64,000 nucleotides of DNA from Zingiber officinale (GCF_018446385.1 NC_055999.1:82537859-82601858); one strand, 5' to 3'; counted from the stretch's first letter, positions 1 through 12,332 are shown. Made by a program: numbers and translations. Notes: generated by a model not told the origin, from the letters alone.

Positions 1-1870
1 GACATGAGCGGATCGTCGAGAAGGTAATCTCCACCGGAATTCTAGCGAATAGAATCGTAAGAAATTACGAACAGGAGGTAAGAAATCCCTCACTTGCAGT
101 ATAATAGCTACCGTTTGATTTTCTGTGCATTAGTTTAGTTATATGTGTATGTTTTCGACATATAGAGTGTATTTAACCTTCCTCGCATGTTTAGGGATTT
201 AGTGAGTACCTTTAGATGGGCCGGACACGTCTTTTCTCCTTCAGTTGGAGGTTTAGATGCTGTTGGGTGCCTAAAGGTAGTCCCCCTAATAGAGAGGGGA
301 GTTAAAGCACACTAGGTGGTCGATTAAATAACTAGCTTAGAAAAATGCAACCTAGGTATTTTTATTAGCACAGTTGAATGCATTAGAAGCATCTAAATCA
401 GTAAATCAGTTATCCTAGCTTATATGGGACTACGGTCCAATGGGTGGGCTCCCACAGTCGCCTCTAGGTTCAGACAACCTAGCTCTAGGTTTAGATAACC
501 TAGAAACAGCTATTTAGAACAGTTTAGCTATACTTAGTATTTTACTTTTCAGTTGGCACTGTACTGGATTAGATATCCATTGGACTGGGCTCCCATAGTC
601 GGTCCCTAGGTTTAGATAACCTAGTAGCTCTACTAAATTCGGGATTTGCAACCCCGGGTCTAGTTGGAGATGCGCGCATAGCAAGTACAGTTGCCGGGCC
701 CAAACAGCAGCATGATTACTATTTTCACTTATTATGATATTAGCTCTCAAACTCTTAATCTAATCCAGTGATTATAGTTTAAGATCAGTTTTGGCTTAGT
801 TCAGTTTCAGTCAGTATCATGCTCCAACTTAGTTTTTCCGTGTGAATATGCATGATAACTTTATGTGCAGTTGTTATACATGTTTATATGTTCAGCTTTA
901 GATATGCCATGATTGTATGCTTACATGCCATGCCATGCTTAGTTTATTCAGTATATCCAGCATAGCTTTTAAACAGCATTATTTAAAATCATATTTGCAT
1001 CGTTGCATGTTTTTGTGAGGTAGATGGTTTCTTACTAAGATTTTTAGCTTATAGATACTACTTTTCTTATACTGCAGATAAAGGTAAAGGAAAAGTGGAC
1101 CAGTAGCGGAGGCTGGAGGTCAATGCAGATCAAGATGTGTGTGGCAGGAACTGGAATAAAAGATTCTAAGGGATTTTAGCAAGTTTTACTTAAGCATCAG
1201 AACTTTACAGTATTTTGTTATTTGCACTCTAGTTGTTAATCACTATGAATTAGTTAGCTATGCACTCTATTATGCTTAGAATCCTTCGTTTATGATGTGA
1301 GAATGTTAGTTTCCATTGTTAGAGTGTTTCCTAGCCTTGTTAGAATTGTTGTGTGGGGTTTTGGCACGCTAAAGTGCTGAAATCAGAGTCCCCGGACGAA
1401 ATCAGAACTCTGATCGGTCTCCAGACCGATCAGAGCCTGAGCAGTGCCACTGGATCGGTGGGCCGACCGATCCAGACAGATACAGTATGCTACTGTATCC
1501 TCCTGGATCGGTCAGCCGACCGATCCAGCACGATACAGTAGCGTTCCAGGAGAGCTTCAGGTGCCTGGATCGGTCAGCCGACCGATCCAGTTGGGAACAG
1601 AACGACCGCAGCTCTGATCGATCTGTGGATTGATCGGCAGGTCTGTGAGTAGTTGGGAAGTTAGTTTCTAGCCCCTAGCTCAGTTGGGATGTTCAGTTTC
1701 TCCTCCTTAGCCTATGTACACCAGCAAAGAAGGTCTTTAGACCCTTCTTATCAGTTGTATCCGTCATTAGTAGAGTAAAATTTTAATTAGCCCAGCTTTC
1801 CGCACAGTATAGTTTAGCATTATTGTGACGATCGGCCTTACAGCCAGCGATCAGAAGGCGGGTCGTTACA
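1..1870 (+). repeat. 5' LTR (3' part) of Tekay-like element
   Basis: Aligns along its whole length with 7165-8962 and ends, like that copy, in GGGTCGTTACA just before the primer-binding site. It differs from the 3' LTR by scattered substitutions and by about 74 extra bases between the two TCCAG words at 1471-1475 and 1545-1549. The short open frames in it (for example on the minus strand near 514-750, repeated at 7679-7915) are LTR sequence, not genes. Confidence 0.95.
1410..1641. repeat. Array of GATCGGT/ACCGATC palindromes in the LTR
   Basis: Near-perfect hairpin units at 1410-1433 (11-bp arms, 2-nt loop), 1450-1475 (10-bp arms), 1503-1528 and 1565-1590 (11-bp arms CTGGATCGGTC / GACCGATCCAG, loop AGCC). 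A weaker one is at about 1613-1641. A different hairpin (GATACAGTA, TGC, TACTGTATC) lies at 1479-1499. The 3' LTR keeps only three of the strong units (8576-8599, 8616-8641, 8657-8682). Confidence 0.9.
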
Positions 1871-1873
1871 GAG

Positions 1874-1885
1874 TGGTATCAGAGC
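1874..1885 (+). other. Primer-binding site (tRNA-iMet)
   Basis: TGGTATCAGAGC, complementary to the 3' end of plant initiator methionine tRNA, lies 3 bases after the LTR end. Confidence 0.93.
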
Positions 1886-2097
1886 AGTGTTCCATACTTC
1901 CTACACACACATCAGCATTGTACCTACAGTTTCCAAGTAAGAATACCTCTACTTTATTTATGCTCCTTGTTTTGTTATTACAGTTCGTGTTTTTATGCCT
2001 ACTACCTGTTGGTATGTGATAGTCTTTTAAACATGATATCATTAATTATATAACTATGATAGTATTAGTTATACATATGTTCTCTATGTCTTTAGAA

Positions 2098-3130
2098 ATG
2101 GCACGAGGACGCCCAGCTAGAAGGGCACTAGCTACTGAGCCCCAGCAAGAGACAGGCAGTTCAGTGCCTCCTTCAGACCTTACAGCATTAGTGGATCAGT
2201 TACAGCAGCAGCTAGCTGAACAGCAACAGGAAATAGCCACCTTAAAGGCTAATCAGCAGAATATCCCCACAGTCACCCCGGAACCGAATTTGACGACCAC
2301 CAACACCAGCACCAGCACCAGTACCAGCAGCCCCAGCAGCTGAGCCAAGAAAGGAAGCCTATCTGATCCAGTGGCAGCGAAGCAAGCCAGAGAACTTCTC
2401 AGGCACTAGTGAACCATGGGATGCACAAGCCTGGTTCAAAACACTAGAGAGCACGATGGAGCTTCTGGACTGGCCAGAATACGAGAAGGTGAAGTGTGCC
2501 TCCTTCTGCCTGACAGGAGACGCACGCATGTGGTGGGAAAGGATCAGAACGAAGCACCTAGTGAACCAGATGTTATGGGCTGACTTCGAGAAGAAGTTCT
2601 TCGAGGAGTTCTTTCACATACGGGTCACAAACCGCCACTACGACGAGTTCACTGAGTTTCGTCAGGGCAACCTTTCAGTGAAGCGAGGAAGAAATTCAAC
2701 AGGTTGGCTCGTTTATGCCCGAGCTAGTCGGCACAGAGAAGGAACGAACTGGTTGATGCTCAAGATGCCGAGGCCGAGATAGCAGTGAACGTGGCCGGTG
2801 GCATACATAGCCACAAACCACAGAGGAGTTAGTGAGCGGTGCCTTGACCACAGAGCATTACCAAAACAACATAAAGCAGAAGCAAGTCTCACAGAATCCA
2901 AAGGCCAAGGAAACTCTCACACTCAAAACAGCAAGGCCACAGCTCTAACTGGAAAGGGAACTCCAACAGCAAGCGCAAATCAGGGAGTGACCCAAAAGGA
3001 GGACCATCTAGCAAGCGACCCAGTTATCCAAAGTGTGCTACTTGTGGGAAATTCCACCCAGGGGTTTGTCGCAAGGGCACACGAGGATGCTTTGAATGTG
3101 GACAAGAAGGGCCAAGCAGTGCCCGAACAA
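2098..3130 (+). pseudogene. gag: gag of Tekay-like element, frameshifted
   Basis: Encodes the nucleocapsid polyprotein that packages element RNA in cytoplasmic particles. The start chosen is the ATG at 2098 (MARGRPARRA); the frame is open further upstream but has no gag similarity there. A Gln-rich coiled segment (about 2180-2260) is followed, after a frameshift near 2343, by the retrotransposon gag domain (about 2390-2690). Its signatures are AWFKTLESTMELLDW and FCLTGDARMWWERI. A second frameshift follows near 2690. A zinc-knuckle-like segment is visible at about 3030-3115 (CATCGKFHPGVC, then CFECGQEG). The several frames needed to read it show that it cannot make a full Gag. Confidence 0.85.
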
Positions 3131-3329
3131 GACCGGTCTTCCTCAGCCACAGCAGATTCAGTATGCAGGCCAGCCAGCTCAGTTATATCAGATGCAGGCC
3201 GCTCTAGAAGGTCCACTTATCAGCCAGGGCAGATTAGAAGCCCCTCCAGCTACGGCGAATGCGAGGATCTACTCACTCACCAGAGAGGACGTAGCCAATG
3301 CCTCGACAGTGGTCACAGGTCAGATTAGC

Positions 3330-5500
3330 ATTTTTCAGTATAGTGCTACTGTTCTATTTGATACTGGGGCAACCCATTCATATATAGCCAGGGTGTTCTC
3401 CAAAAAATTAGAAATACCCTCAGAGGTACTCAGTGGTTAGTTTTTGACGGCACTACCTTCGGGGGAGATCATGGCATCCACGCACTGGCTCAGAGCAGTG
3501 CCGGCCATTATAGCAAACAGGGAACTCTTTTGTGATCTGATCCTGCTGGAAATGACTGACTACGACGTCATCCTTGGAATGGACTTTCTGATCAAATACG
3601 GTGCTTCCATAGAGTGCCGTAAACAGAAGGTCGTATTCCAACCTGAAGCAGAAGCATAGTTCGAGTACATCGGAGAACCGAAGAGAAAAGCCAGAAAATT
3701 TCTCTCAGCTATGAAGGCACAGAAGTTGATGGATTCGGGATGTACGGGGTACCTAGCACATGTAGTCAATACCAGCCAGGACAAGGAACAACAGCTAGCA
3801 GGGGTCCGAGTTGTATGTGACTACCCAGCAGTCTTCCCTGAAGAGTTACCAGGCCTAGCACCAATCAGGGAGATTGAATTTGAGATAGAGCTCTTCCCCG
3901 ACACCAATCCTATTTCCAAAGCGCCATATCGCATGGCTCCAGCAGAACTGAAGGAACTTCAGGAGCAACTACAGGAGCTGCTTGACAAGGGTTCATACGC
4001 CCTAGTCACTCACCATGGGGAGCACCTGTGTTGTTCGTGAAGAAGAAGGATGGAAGCATGCGACTGTGCATAGACTACAGAGCACTGAATCAGGTCACGA
4101 TCAAGAACAGGTATCCTCTTCCCAGAATAGATGACCTGTTCGACCAGTTAAAGGGAGCAGCAGTGTTCTCTAAGATTGACCTCAGATCAGGATATCACCA
4201 AGTCAGAGTCAAGGAGGGTGATATACCCAAGACAGCATTCAGAACCAGATACGGACACTACGAGTTCGTAGTCATGCCCTTTGGCGTGACCAATGCTCCA
4301 GCTACATTCATGGATCTCATGAACAGAGTATTCAGGGAGTATTTAGATAAGTTTGTTATTGTGTTTATCGATGACATTCTTATCTACTCAGGAACTCAGG
4401 AAGAACATGCAGAGCACCTGAAGACAGTACTACAGACACTTCAGTAGAACCAGCTATATGCCAAGTTCACGAAATGTGAATTTTGGCTAGATCAGGTGTC
4501 CTTCCTGGGTCACATCATCTCCAAGGATGGTATTATGGTAGATCCCAGCAAGATAGAAGCAGTAAGTAACTGGAAGAGACCTAAGAACGCCAGCGAAATC
4601 AGGAGCATTCTGGGATTAGCAAGATATTACAGAAAGTTTGTAGAGGACTTCTCCAGGGTAGCCTCCCCACTGACAGCTCTTACCAGAAAGAACAGGAAAT
4701 TTCAGTGGACAGAGGACTGTGAGAACAGATTCAGCGAGCTAAAAAGGAGATTGACCAGTGCTCCCATTTTGGCTCTACCAGACAACACCAGCAGCTTTGA
4801 CATCTATAGTGATGCCTCTAAGTTGGACTAGGAGCAGTGCTGATGCAAAATGGCAAGGTGATCGCCTATGCCTCCAGACAACTCAAGGATTATGAGAAGA
4901 ATTATCCTACTCATGACCTTGAGCTTGCAGCAGTAGTGTTCGCTCTCAAAATTTGGAGACATTACTTATATGGAGCTCAGTGCAGAGTGTATACAGATCA
5001 TCAGAGTTTGAAGTACTTCTTCACTCAGAAGGATCTGAATATGCGACAGCGCAGATGGCTTGAGCTGGTCAAAGACTACGATATAGACATCCTCTACCAT
5101 CCAGGGAAAGCCAATAAGGTAGCCGACGCACTTAGCAGAAAATCCAGTGCTACCTTATTATCGCTTACAGCCATGTCACCGCCCCTACAGAAGGAGATCG
5201 TAGATTTCGGTCTTGAACTCATCGTGGGACAGCTCTCTACTATGACCTTAGAGTCTACCTTGCTTGGTGATATTCAGTCAGCTCAGGAAATTCAGAAAAT
5301 CAAGCAAGGGCTAGCAGAATCAGAAAGTAGAGAATTCAGAGTGTCCGATAGCGGGGTGTTGTATTTCGGTGACAGACTCTGTGTTCCCGATCAGGAGGAG
5401 CTACGGAGACAGATTTTAGATGAGGCTCACAAGACTCCCTATGCGATGCATCCAGGTTCCACTAAAATGTATCAAGACCTGAAGAAACATTTTTTGGTGG
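3330..5500 (+). pseudogene. pol: pol (protease, reverse transcriptase, RNase H) of Tekay-like element
   Basis: Protease: aspartic motif VLFDTGATHSYIA at about 3350-3390 and DYDVILGMDFL near 3560-3600. Reverse transcriptase: [11 protein letters not shown] at about 4060, DLRSGYHQV at about 4170 and the catalytic [10 protein letters not shown] at about 4360-4390. RNase [10 protein letters not shown] at about 4800, then [11 protein letters not shown] and [15 protein letters not shown] up to about 5140. Lesions: in-frame TAG codons ending at 3440, 3659 and 4447; a shift near 4020; a one-base shift near 4829; and an extra base near 5500 before the integrase zinc finger. The frame is otherwise well preserved, which suggests recent loss. 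Together these parts would mature the particle proteins and copy element RNA into cDNA. Confidence 0.92.
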
Positions 5501-5506
5501 CCCGGA

Positions 5507-6679
5507 ATGAAGCGAGACATCACCAGATATGTTAGCACCTGCCTCACCTGTCAGAGGGTCAAGGCAAAACATCAGCGACCAGGGGGAGTTCTGCAGCCTA
5601 TACAGATTCCAGAGTGGAAGTGGGAGGATATCTCTATGGATTTCATAGTGGGACTGCCCAGGACCATGAATGGTTTTGACGCCATCTGGGTAATAGTCGA
5701 CAGGTTGACTAAATCAGCTCACTTCTTAGCTATCAAGATATCCTACTCCATGGAGAAGTTAGCTCAGTTGTATCTTCAGGAGATCGTCAGACTTCATGGA
5801 GTCCCACGAACCATCATTTCAGACAGAGACAGCAGATTTACATCACACTTCTGGGAGTGTGTACAGTCAGCACTGGGCACTAAGTTAAAGTTCAGCACAG
5901 CATTCCATCCTCAGACAGATGGTCAGACGGAGAGAGTAAACCAGGTACTCGAAGATATGCTCCGAGCGTGTGCCCTAGACTTCAAGGGAAGTTGGTGCAA
6001 ATATCTGAGCTTAGCAGAATTTGCATACAACAACAGATATCAGGCCACTATCGGCATGGCACCTTACGAGGCTCTTTATGGGCGGAGGTGTAGATCTCCA
6101 ATCTGCTGGTATGAGAGTGGTGAACAGAAAGAACTAGAACTTCAGACAGATCTAGTAGCAGGTACCACAGCAGCTATCCAGCAGATCCGCCAGAGGATAG
6201 AGACAGCTCAGAGCCGCCAGAAAAGCTATGCTGATATACAGCGCAGACCCTTAGAGTTTTCAGTTGGGGACACAGTGTTCCTCAGAGTAGCTCCCATGAA
6301 GGGAGTGATGCGTTTTGGGAAGAAGGGCAAGCTTAGTCCCAGATATGTGGGACCATACCTTATCAGCAGAAGAGTGTGCAAGGTAGCATATGAGCTAGAG
6401 CTACCCCAGGAAATGTCAGCTGTCCACAACGTATTTCATGTTTCTATGCTGAAGAAGCATACCCCAGATGCCACTCAGGTGATTGAGCCCCAATCGGTAC
6501 AGATCCGCGAAGACCTCACCTATGATAGTCGGCCTATTCAGATAATAGACCGAGCAGTTAGGAAATTGTGGAACAAGGAAGTACCATTAGTCAAAGTCAT
6601 TTGGCACAGTCACACGGCAGAAGAGGCAACTTGGGAGACAGAAGCTAGCATGAGACAGAAGTACCCAGAATTGTTCTAA
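5507..6679 (+). CDS. Integrase with GPY/F domain and chromodomain (Tekay-like)
   Basis: An uninterrupted 390-residue frame at the 3' end of pol; the ATG used here is internal to the polyprotein. It begins inside the HHCC finger; the two histidines lie just before, about 5450-5500, and the cysteines are in [10 protein letters not shown]. Catalytic Asp, Asp, Glu of the integrase core are in SMDFIVGLP (about 5640), [14 protein letters not shown] (about 5820) and [15 protein letters not shown] (about 5930-5960). The GPY/F module reads [11 protein letters not shown] (about 6340). A chromodomain-like end, [16 protein letters not shown], closes at the stop. Chromodomain integrases insert cDNA into chromatin with particular histone marks. 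The frame ends 35 bp before the 3' LTR. It is open, but the upstream frameshift near 5500 separates it from the rest of pol. Confidence 0.93.
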   Translation: MKRDITRYVSTCLTCQRVKAKHQRPGGVLQPIQIPEWKWEDISMDFIVGLPRTMNGFDAIWVIVDRLTKSAHFLAIKISYSMEKLAQLYLQEIVRLHGVPRTIISDRDSRFTSHFWECVQSALGTKLKFSTAFHPQTDGQTERVNQVLEDMLRACALDFKGSWCKYLSLAEFAYNNRYQATIGMAPYEALYGRRCRSPICWYESGEQKELELQTDLVAGTTAAIQQIRQRIETAQSRQKSYADIQRRPLEFSVGDTVFLRVAPMKGVMRFGKKGKLSPRYVGPYLISRRVCKVAYELELPQEMSAVHNVFHVSMLKKHTPDATQVIEPQSVQIREDLTYDSRPIQIIDRAVRKLWNKEVPLVKVIWHSHTAEEATWETEASMRQKYPELF

Positions 6680-6698
6680 GTTCGAGGATGAACTTTTT

Positions 6699-6714
6699 AT
6701 AAGGTATGGGGGAT
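6699..6714 (+). other. Polypurine tract
   Basis: Purine-rich run ending GGTATGGGGGAT immediately before the 3' LTR, the expected plus-strand cDNA primer. Confidence 0.8.
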
Positions 6715-8962
6715 TGTAATGCTCGAAAATTCTCGAAACTGCATTATAAATATTCTATGATTTTTCTGGAATTTTTAGATATTTTTCCGGAATTTTCCGA
6801 GTAGCGGAAGAAACAAAAATAATTAGAACCGCAAAATAGCTTAGGCGGGAATCGAACCTGAGACCTATGGCTTAGGGATAATGTTGGGAACCAGTTGAAC
6901 CCAGCAGGGCCGTGCTGAAAGGAAAGGGGACCAATTATATTTATAATTGGGTTGGCCGAATTAGTTACTTAGTATAAATAGAAGGTTTAAGTGGGGTTTG
7001 GTTTATTTTTGGGTTCGGCAACTTCTCAACCCTCACCACCGAAACCTCACCGCCGCCTCTCCCTCTCCTCTTCCTCTCGGCGCCCAAGCCCCAAGGGCTC
7101 TCGGATCATCTTCCGGCGACGACTCCAACACGAAAGAGGTTCTTCTCCGCGAGAGGAACGCAAAGACGTGAGCGGATCGTCGAGAAGGTCATTACCACCG
7201 GAATTCTAGCGAATAGAATCGTAAGAAATTACGAACAGGAGGTAAGAAACCCCTCACCTGCAGTATAATAGCTACCGTTTGATTTTCTATGCATTAGTTT
7301 AGTTATATGTGTATGTTTTCGACATATAGGGTGTATTTAACCTTCCTCGCAGGTTTAGGGATTTAGTAAGTACCTTTAGATGGGCCGGACACGTCTTTTC
7401 TCCTTCAGTTGGAGGTTTAGATGCTGTTGGGTGCCTAAAGGTAGTCCCCCTAATAGAGAGGGGAGTTAAAGCACACTAGGTGGTCGATTAAATAACTAGC
7501 TTAGAAAAAATGCAACCTAGGTATTTTTATTAGCACAGTTGAATGCATTAGAAGCATCTAAATCAGCAAATCAGTTATCCTAGCTTATATGGGACTACGG
7601 TCCAATGGGTGGGCTCCCACAGTCGCCTCTAGGTTCAGACAACCTAGCTCTAGGTTTAGATAACCTAGAAACAGCTATTTAGAACAGTTTAGCTATACTC
7701 AGTATTTTACTTTTCAGTTGGCACTGTACTGGATTATATATCCATTGGGCTGGGCTCCCATAGTCTGTCCCTAGGTTTAGATAACCTAGTAGCTCTACTA
7801 AATTCGGGATTTGCAACCCCGGGTCTAGTTGGAGATGCGCGCATAGCAAGTACAGTTGCCGGGCCCAAACAGCAGCATGATTACTATTTTCACTTATTAT
7901 GATATTAGCTCTCAAACTCTTAATCTAATCCAGTGATTATAGTTTAAGATCAGTTTTGGCTTAGTTCAGTTTCAGTCAGTATCATGCTCCAACTTAGTTT
8001 TTCCGTGTGAATATGCATGATAACTTTATGTGCAGTTGTTATACATGTTTATATGTTCAGCTTTAGATATGCCATGATTGTATGCTTACATGCCATGTCA
8101 TGCTTAGTTTATTCAGTATATCCAGCATAGCTTTTAAACAGCATTATTTAAAATCATATTTGCATCGTTGCATGTTTTTGTGAGGTAGATGGTTTCTTAC
8201 TAAGATTTTTAGCTTATAGATACTACTTTTCTTATACTGCAGATAAAGGTAAAGGAAAAGTGGACCAGTAGCGGAGGCTGGAGGTCAATGCAGATCAAGA
8301 TGTGTGTGGCAGGAACTGGAATAAAAGATTCTAAGGGATTTTAGCAAGTTTTACTTAAGCATCAGAACTTTACAGTATTTTGTTATTTGCACTCTAGTTG
8401 TCAATCACTATGAATTAGTTAGCTATGCACTCTATTATGCTTAGAATCCTTCGTTTATGATGTGAGAATGTTAGTTTCCATTGTTAGAGTGTTTCCTAGC
8501 CTTGTTAGAATTGTTGTGTGGGGGTTTTGGCACGCCAAAGTGCTGAAATCAGAGTCCCCGGACGAAATCAGAACTCTGATCGGTCTCCAGACTGATCAGA
8601 GCCTGAGCAGTGCCACTGGATCGGTGGGCCGACCGATCCAGGAGAGCTTCAGGTGCCTGGATCGGTCAGCCGACCGATCCAGTTGGGAACAGAACGACCG
8701 TAGCTCTGATCGATCTGTGGATCGATCGGCAGGTCTGTGAGTAGTTGGGAAGTTAGTTTCTAGCCCCTAGCTCAGTTGGGATGTTCAGTTTCTCCTCCTT
8801 AGCCTATGTACACCATCAAAGAAGGTCTTTAGACCCTTCTTATCAGTTGTATCCGTCATTAGTAGAGTAAAATTTTAATTAGCCCAGCTTTCCGCACAGT
8901 ATAGTTTAGCATTATTGTGACGATCGCCCTTACAGCCAGCGATCAGAAGGCGGGTCGTTACA
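6715..8962 (+). repeat. 3' LTR of Tekay-like element
   Basis: 2248 bp, from TGTAATGCTCG to GGGTCGTTACA (TG...CA ends). Contains the TATA box at 6973-6980, a C/T-rich stretch (7010-7170) and the palindrome array at 8576-8682. Lacks the 74-bp segment present in the 5' LTR. Confidence 0.95.
6973..6980 (+). promoter_or_regulatory. TATA box of the Tekay-like LTR
   Basis: TATAAATA, 258 bp into the LTR, is the only strong TATA box seen in its first part. Confidence 0.6.
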
Positions 8963-9637
8963 GATGACATCAAAGGAGATAGAGGACATGATGGCAGTTC
9001 CTTATGCTTCGGCTATCGGAAGTCTGATGTATGCTATGCACGAGACCAGATATCTGGTTTGTCGTGGGCATGGTTAGCAAATATCAAAAGTAACCCAGGG
9101 CAAGGACATTGGACTGCTGTTAAGCATATATTAAAGTACCTGAGAAGGACTAGAGATTATATACTGGTTTTCTCCCTGAAGGTTACACGGATTTTGACTT
9201 CTAATCAGATAGGGACAATAGTAAGTTGACCTCGGGGTTTTGTGTTTACTTTAGGAAGTGAAGTCATAACAATCGAAGAGTGTTAAGCATAGGTGCTTTT
9301 CGGATTCCACCATAGAAGTTAAATGGCTCAAAAACTTCATGATGGACTTAGACATGATTTCTGGTTCGCCCAAAAATTATTACAATTTATTGTAATAATA
9401 GTGGTGCAGTAGCAAACTTGAAAAACCATAAGTCCATAAAGCAAGTAAACACAATAGAGTGCAAGTACCATCCAATACGAGACATCGTATAACGAGGAGA
9501 AGTTGTTGTCGCCTAGACTGCATCAGCTGATAACTTGGAGATCCTTTCACAAAGGCCCTTAAGGCAAGGGCTTTTGATGGGCATGTTGAAGGGATGGGAA
9601 TCAGATGTATGGCAGGATATATGGCAACATAGTCTTT
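8963..9637 (+). pseudogene. pol: Angela-like copia pol remnant (end of RT plus RNase H)
   Basis: Degenerate Ty1/copia coding that runs straight out of the Tekay 3' LTR. Readable pieces, in shifting frames: VPYASAIGSLMYAM (8998-9040); a segment equivalent to the copia WTAVKHILKYLRRT motif (about 9107-9150); TSGFCVYF near 9230; and ASADNL followed by the FTKAL equivalent (about 9518-9560). This is the C-terminal RT/RNase H of an Angela/Tork-type element, whose 3' LTR follows. The rest of that element lies left of the window, beyond the inserted Tekay copy. Many stops and shifts make it non-coding. Confidence 0.85.
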
Positions 9638-9639
9638 TA

Positions 9640-9654
9640 GTATAAGTGGGAGAT
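9640..9654 (+). other. Polypurine tract of Angela-like element
   Basis: Purine-rich AAGTGGGAGA ends one base before the LTR start TGTTGAATT. Confidence 0.7.
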
Positions 9655-12332
9655 TGTTGAATTTATACTAAAAGCCTAGCTTTTTGTATAAACATTTACT
9701 TAGAAATAAGAATCATATTGGTCAAATATCTACATTTATAAGTTAAGTGTAGTTGTTCAATTAATTTATATTGTATAACATGGTGTGTGGTGTCACACAC
9801 AGAAGACCATGTTATCAATTCCTTATAAATTATAAACAGTAGCTCACGACTGAGATAGAAAGGAACAAACCATTGGAATAGTCGTAGTATAATTAGGTAT
9901 TAGTTTTTCTTGACTGATAAATTACACTAGTACACTTTGAGTGTATTGAGCAGGACCATTTAAGGTAAGTTCTTTTTATACTGACTTAATAAATGAACAA
10001 GACCTTAGTTATTATGGAAGTGGGTGCTCTTAATCCTAATATAATAACAAGCACATATATTTAGTATTTATTTCTTTGACTTATCAAAGGGTGAGATTTA
10101 GCTTGATAAATCAATAGGCCCAATAAGTTGGAAAATGATATTACTTATAGTGTGTGTTGTTGATTATAGAAGGAAACTGTGTCCTAGTAATCTAGGTTGA
10201 TAATGTCCCCAAGAGAAGCTCATAAGGATTGTCATGTTAAACCCTGCAGATGGACTTAGTCTTACACGATAATAAGATTGAGTGGTACTACTCTTGGACT
10301 AAGATATTAATTAAAGTGAATTGTTAGTAACTCAATTAATTAGTGGGCATCCGACATCTTAAACACAGGGAGATTAACACACTCATGAAAAGAAGGAGCC
10401 CAAAATATAATTTGGGATTGGTGCGGTAGTTTAATAATAATTCTTTAGTGGAATGAATTATTATTGATGAAATTAAGTTGGGTGTTCAGGGCAAACACGG
10501 GAAGCTTAATTTCATCGGGAGACCAAAACCAATTCCTCCTCTCGGTCCCTATCGTAGCCTCTTGTATAAAGAGAATTATACCCACCTATACCCACCTTCC
10601 TACCTATCCTAATGGGGCCGGTCAAGCTATCTTGGAGCCCAAGCTAGGGTCGGCCAAGCTAGCTTGGAGCCCAAGCTAGGGCCGGCCAAGCTAGCTTGGA
10701 GCCCAAGCTAGGGCCGGCCAAGACCAATAGGATGAGCCAAGTAGGTGGCCGGCCAATGCTTGGAGCCCAAGCATAAGTGGCCAACCCTAATCAAATTAAA
10801 AGGGTTTTAATTTTTAAAATTTTCTTATGTGGATTCCATGGTTTTAAAAGAGAGTTTAAAATTTAAATCTTTCCTTTTTATAGCTTTCTACAAAAGATAT
10901 AATATCTTTCCTTATTTGTAGATTGAAAGAAAGATTTTAATTTTGAGAAAACTTTTTTTTTTTGTAACCATGTTCATGATTTAAAAGAGAGTTTTAAAAT
11001 TATAAATTTTTTCCTTTTATAAGTTTCTACAAAGGATTTAGAAAATATTTGATATCTTTCTTTATTTGTAGATTGAATGAAGATTTTAATTTTAAAGATA
11101 ACTTTCCCTTTTAGAAATCATCCACATGTTTAAAAGAAAGATTTTAATTTATAAAATTTCCTTTTATAATCAACCATGATGGGAAAAATTAATAGAGAAA
11201 TTTTTATTTAAAATTTTCGGAAACAAATTAGGAAGTTTTAATTCTTATGTTATTAAAACTTTCTTTGTTTGGAGTTATGAGGTGGCCGACCATTATAATT
11301 AAGAAAAGAAAATTGGTTTTAATCAATTAAAATTTTCTTTTCATGGCAAAGAAAATAAGGAAGGTTTTATTTAAATTTTCCTTATTTGCCAAGACCAAGG
11401 ATTATAAAAGAGGGGGAAGGGGTGCCTTCATGGGGGCTAACTCTATTATATTTTCCTCCCTCTCTTCCTTGGTGGTGGCCGGCCCTAGAGCTTCTTCTTC
11501 TCTTCTTCTCTTCTTCTCTTCTTCTTTAGTGGCCGGTTTCATCCCTCTCTTGGAGCTCTTGTTGGTGGCCGGTTCTATCTAGGATAAGAAGGAGAGAAAA
11601 GAGGTTTTGTTTCTAGCATCCCTTGGAGCTTGGTGGTGGTGGCCGCACCTCTACATCCTTAGAGGAGCTTTGGTGGCCGAAACTTGGTGAAGAAGAAAGA
11701 AGGGTTTGGGTGGTTCTCATCTCGATAGATCGTTACCCACACAACGTCCGAGATAAGAAGAGGAATACGGTAGAAGATCAAGAGGTCATTGCATACAAAT
11801 AAAGGTATAACTAGTAATTATTTTCCACATCATACTAGTTTTTCTTTGTATGAATTCCAAACACAAGAGGCATATGATTCTAGAGTTTCGAATTTGTGAT
11901 TCGAGTTTGTGTTTTTTTTTTGTTTTTCGAATTTGTGATTCGATTGTTCCTTTTGGTTAAACCTAGAGTTATATAAGGAAATTAAATATTAAATTTCTTT
12001 AAAAGGCTTTGTCTAGGTGGTGGTGGATGATCTCATACCCAAGAAGGACTAATGCCTCGTCATGCAGTCCTGAAAGCCAATTTTGGAAATTAATATTTAA
12101 TTGAATTTATAACATAGGTGGATTTGGATCAATAATGTTAAGCATCGTTTGCGATCCAAATCTAAACCATTAAGAACAGATAAGTTAAATTTGGAATCAA
12201 TAATGTTAAATTCCATTTGCGATTCCTAATTTAATTTCTAAAGAACACAATAGGTTGTTTAGGAAAGGTTCAACACTTGTACAAAATTTGTGTACAGTGG
12301 AACCAGTACGATCTTCCTAGGACCAACCAACA
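9655..12332 (+). repeat. 3' LTR of Angela-like copia element
   Basis: About 2.7 kb, from TGTTGAATTTATACT to CTAACCAACA-type end (here GACCAACCAACA). Homologous along its length to 52207-54664 (+) and, inverted, to 16905-19584. A likely TATA box is TTATAAAAG at 11402-11410. It holds GC-rich GGCCGGCC stretches and long AT-rich parts; the open frames seen within it (for example 11343-11582) are not conserved between the three copies and are not called genes. The sequence after it belongs to a Tat element, into which this copia inserted. Confidence 0.92.
10623..10718 (+). repeat. 32-bp tandem repeat, three units, inside the Angela-like LTR
   Basis: Units at 10623-10654, 10655-10686 and 10687-10718. 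Each contains CTTGGAGCCCAAG-type dyads and the start of GGCCGGCC. The two other LTR copies carry about one equivalent unit (near 18535-18620 inverted, and 53160-53210), so the array grew in this copy. Confidence 0.85.

Larger units (their letters stand above)
1..8962 (+). mobile_element. Tekay-like chromovirus (Ty3/gypsy), 5' LTR truncated by window edge
   Basis: Complete except for the missing start of the 5' LTR. Order: 5' LTR (1-1870), tRNA-iMet primer site (1874-1885), gag, protease, reverse transcriptase, RNase H, integrase with C-terminal chromodomain, polypurine tract, 3' LTR (6715-8962). The long 2.2-kb LTRs, gag-PR-RT-RH-INT order and C-terminal chromodomain are typical of the Tekay/Del lineage. 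Coding is broken by frameshifts in gag, near 4829 and near 5500, and by in-frame TAG codons, so the copy is dead although its integrase frame is open. It lies inside an Angela-like copia element: copia RNase H coding begins directly after the 3' LTR. The target duplication cannot be tested because the left flank is outside the window. Confidence 0.95.

Noticed and set aside
6991..7209. Open frame of 72 codons in the Tekay LTR, rich in Ser/Pro/Arg
   Set aside because: It lies in the C/T-rich transcribed part of the LTR, the matching part of the 5' LTR is only partly visible, and there is no family similarity.
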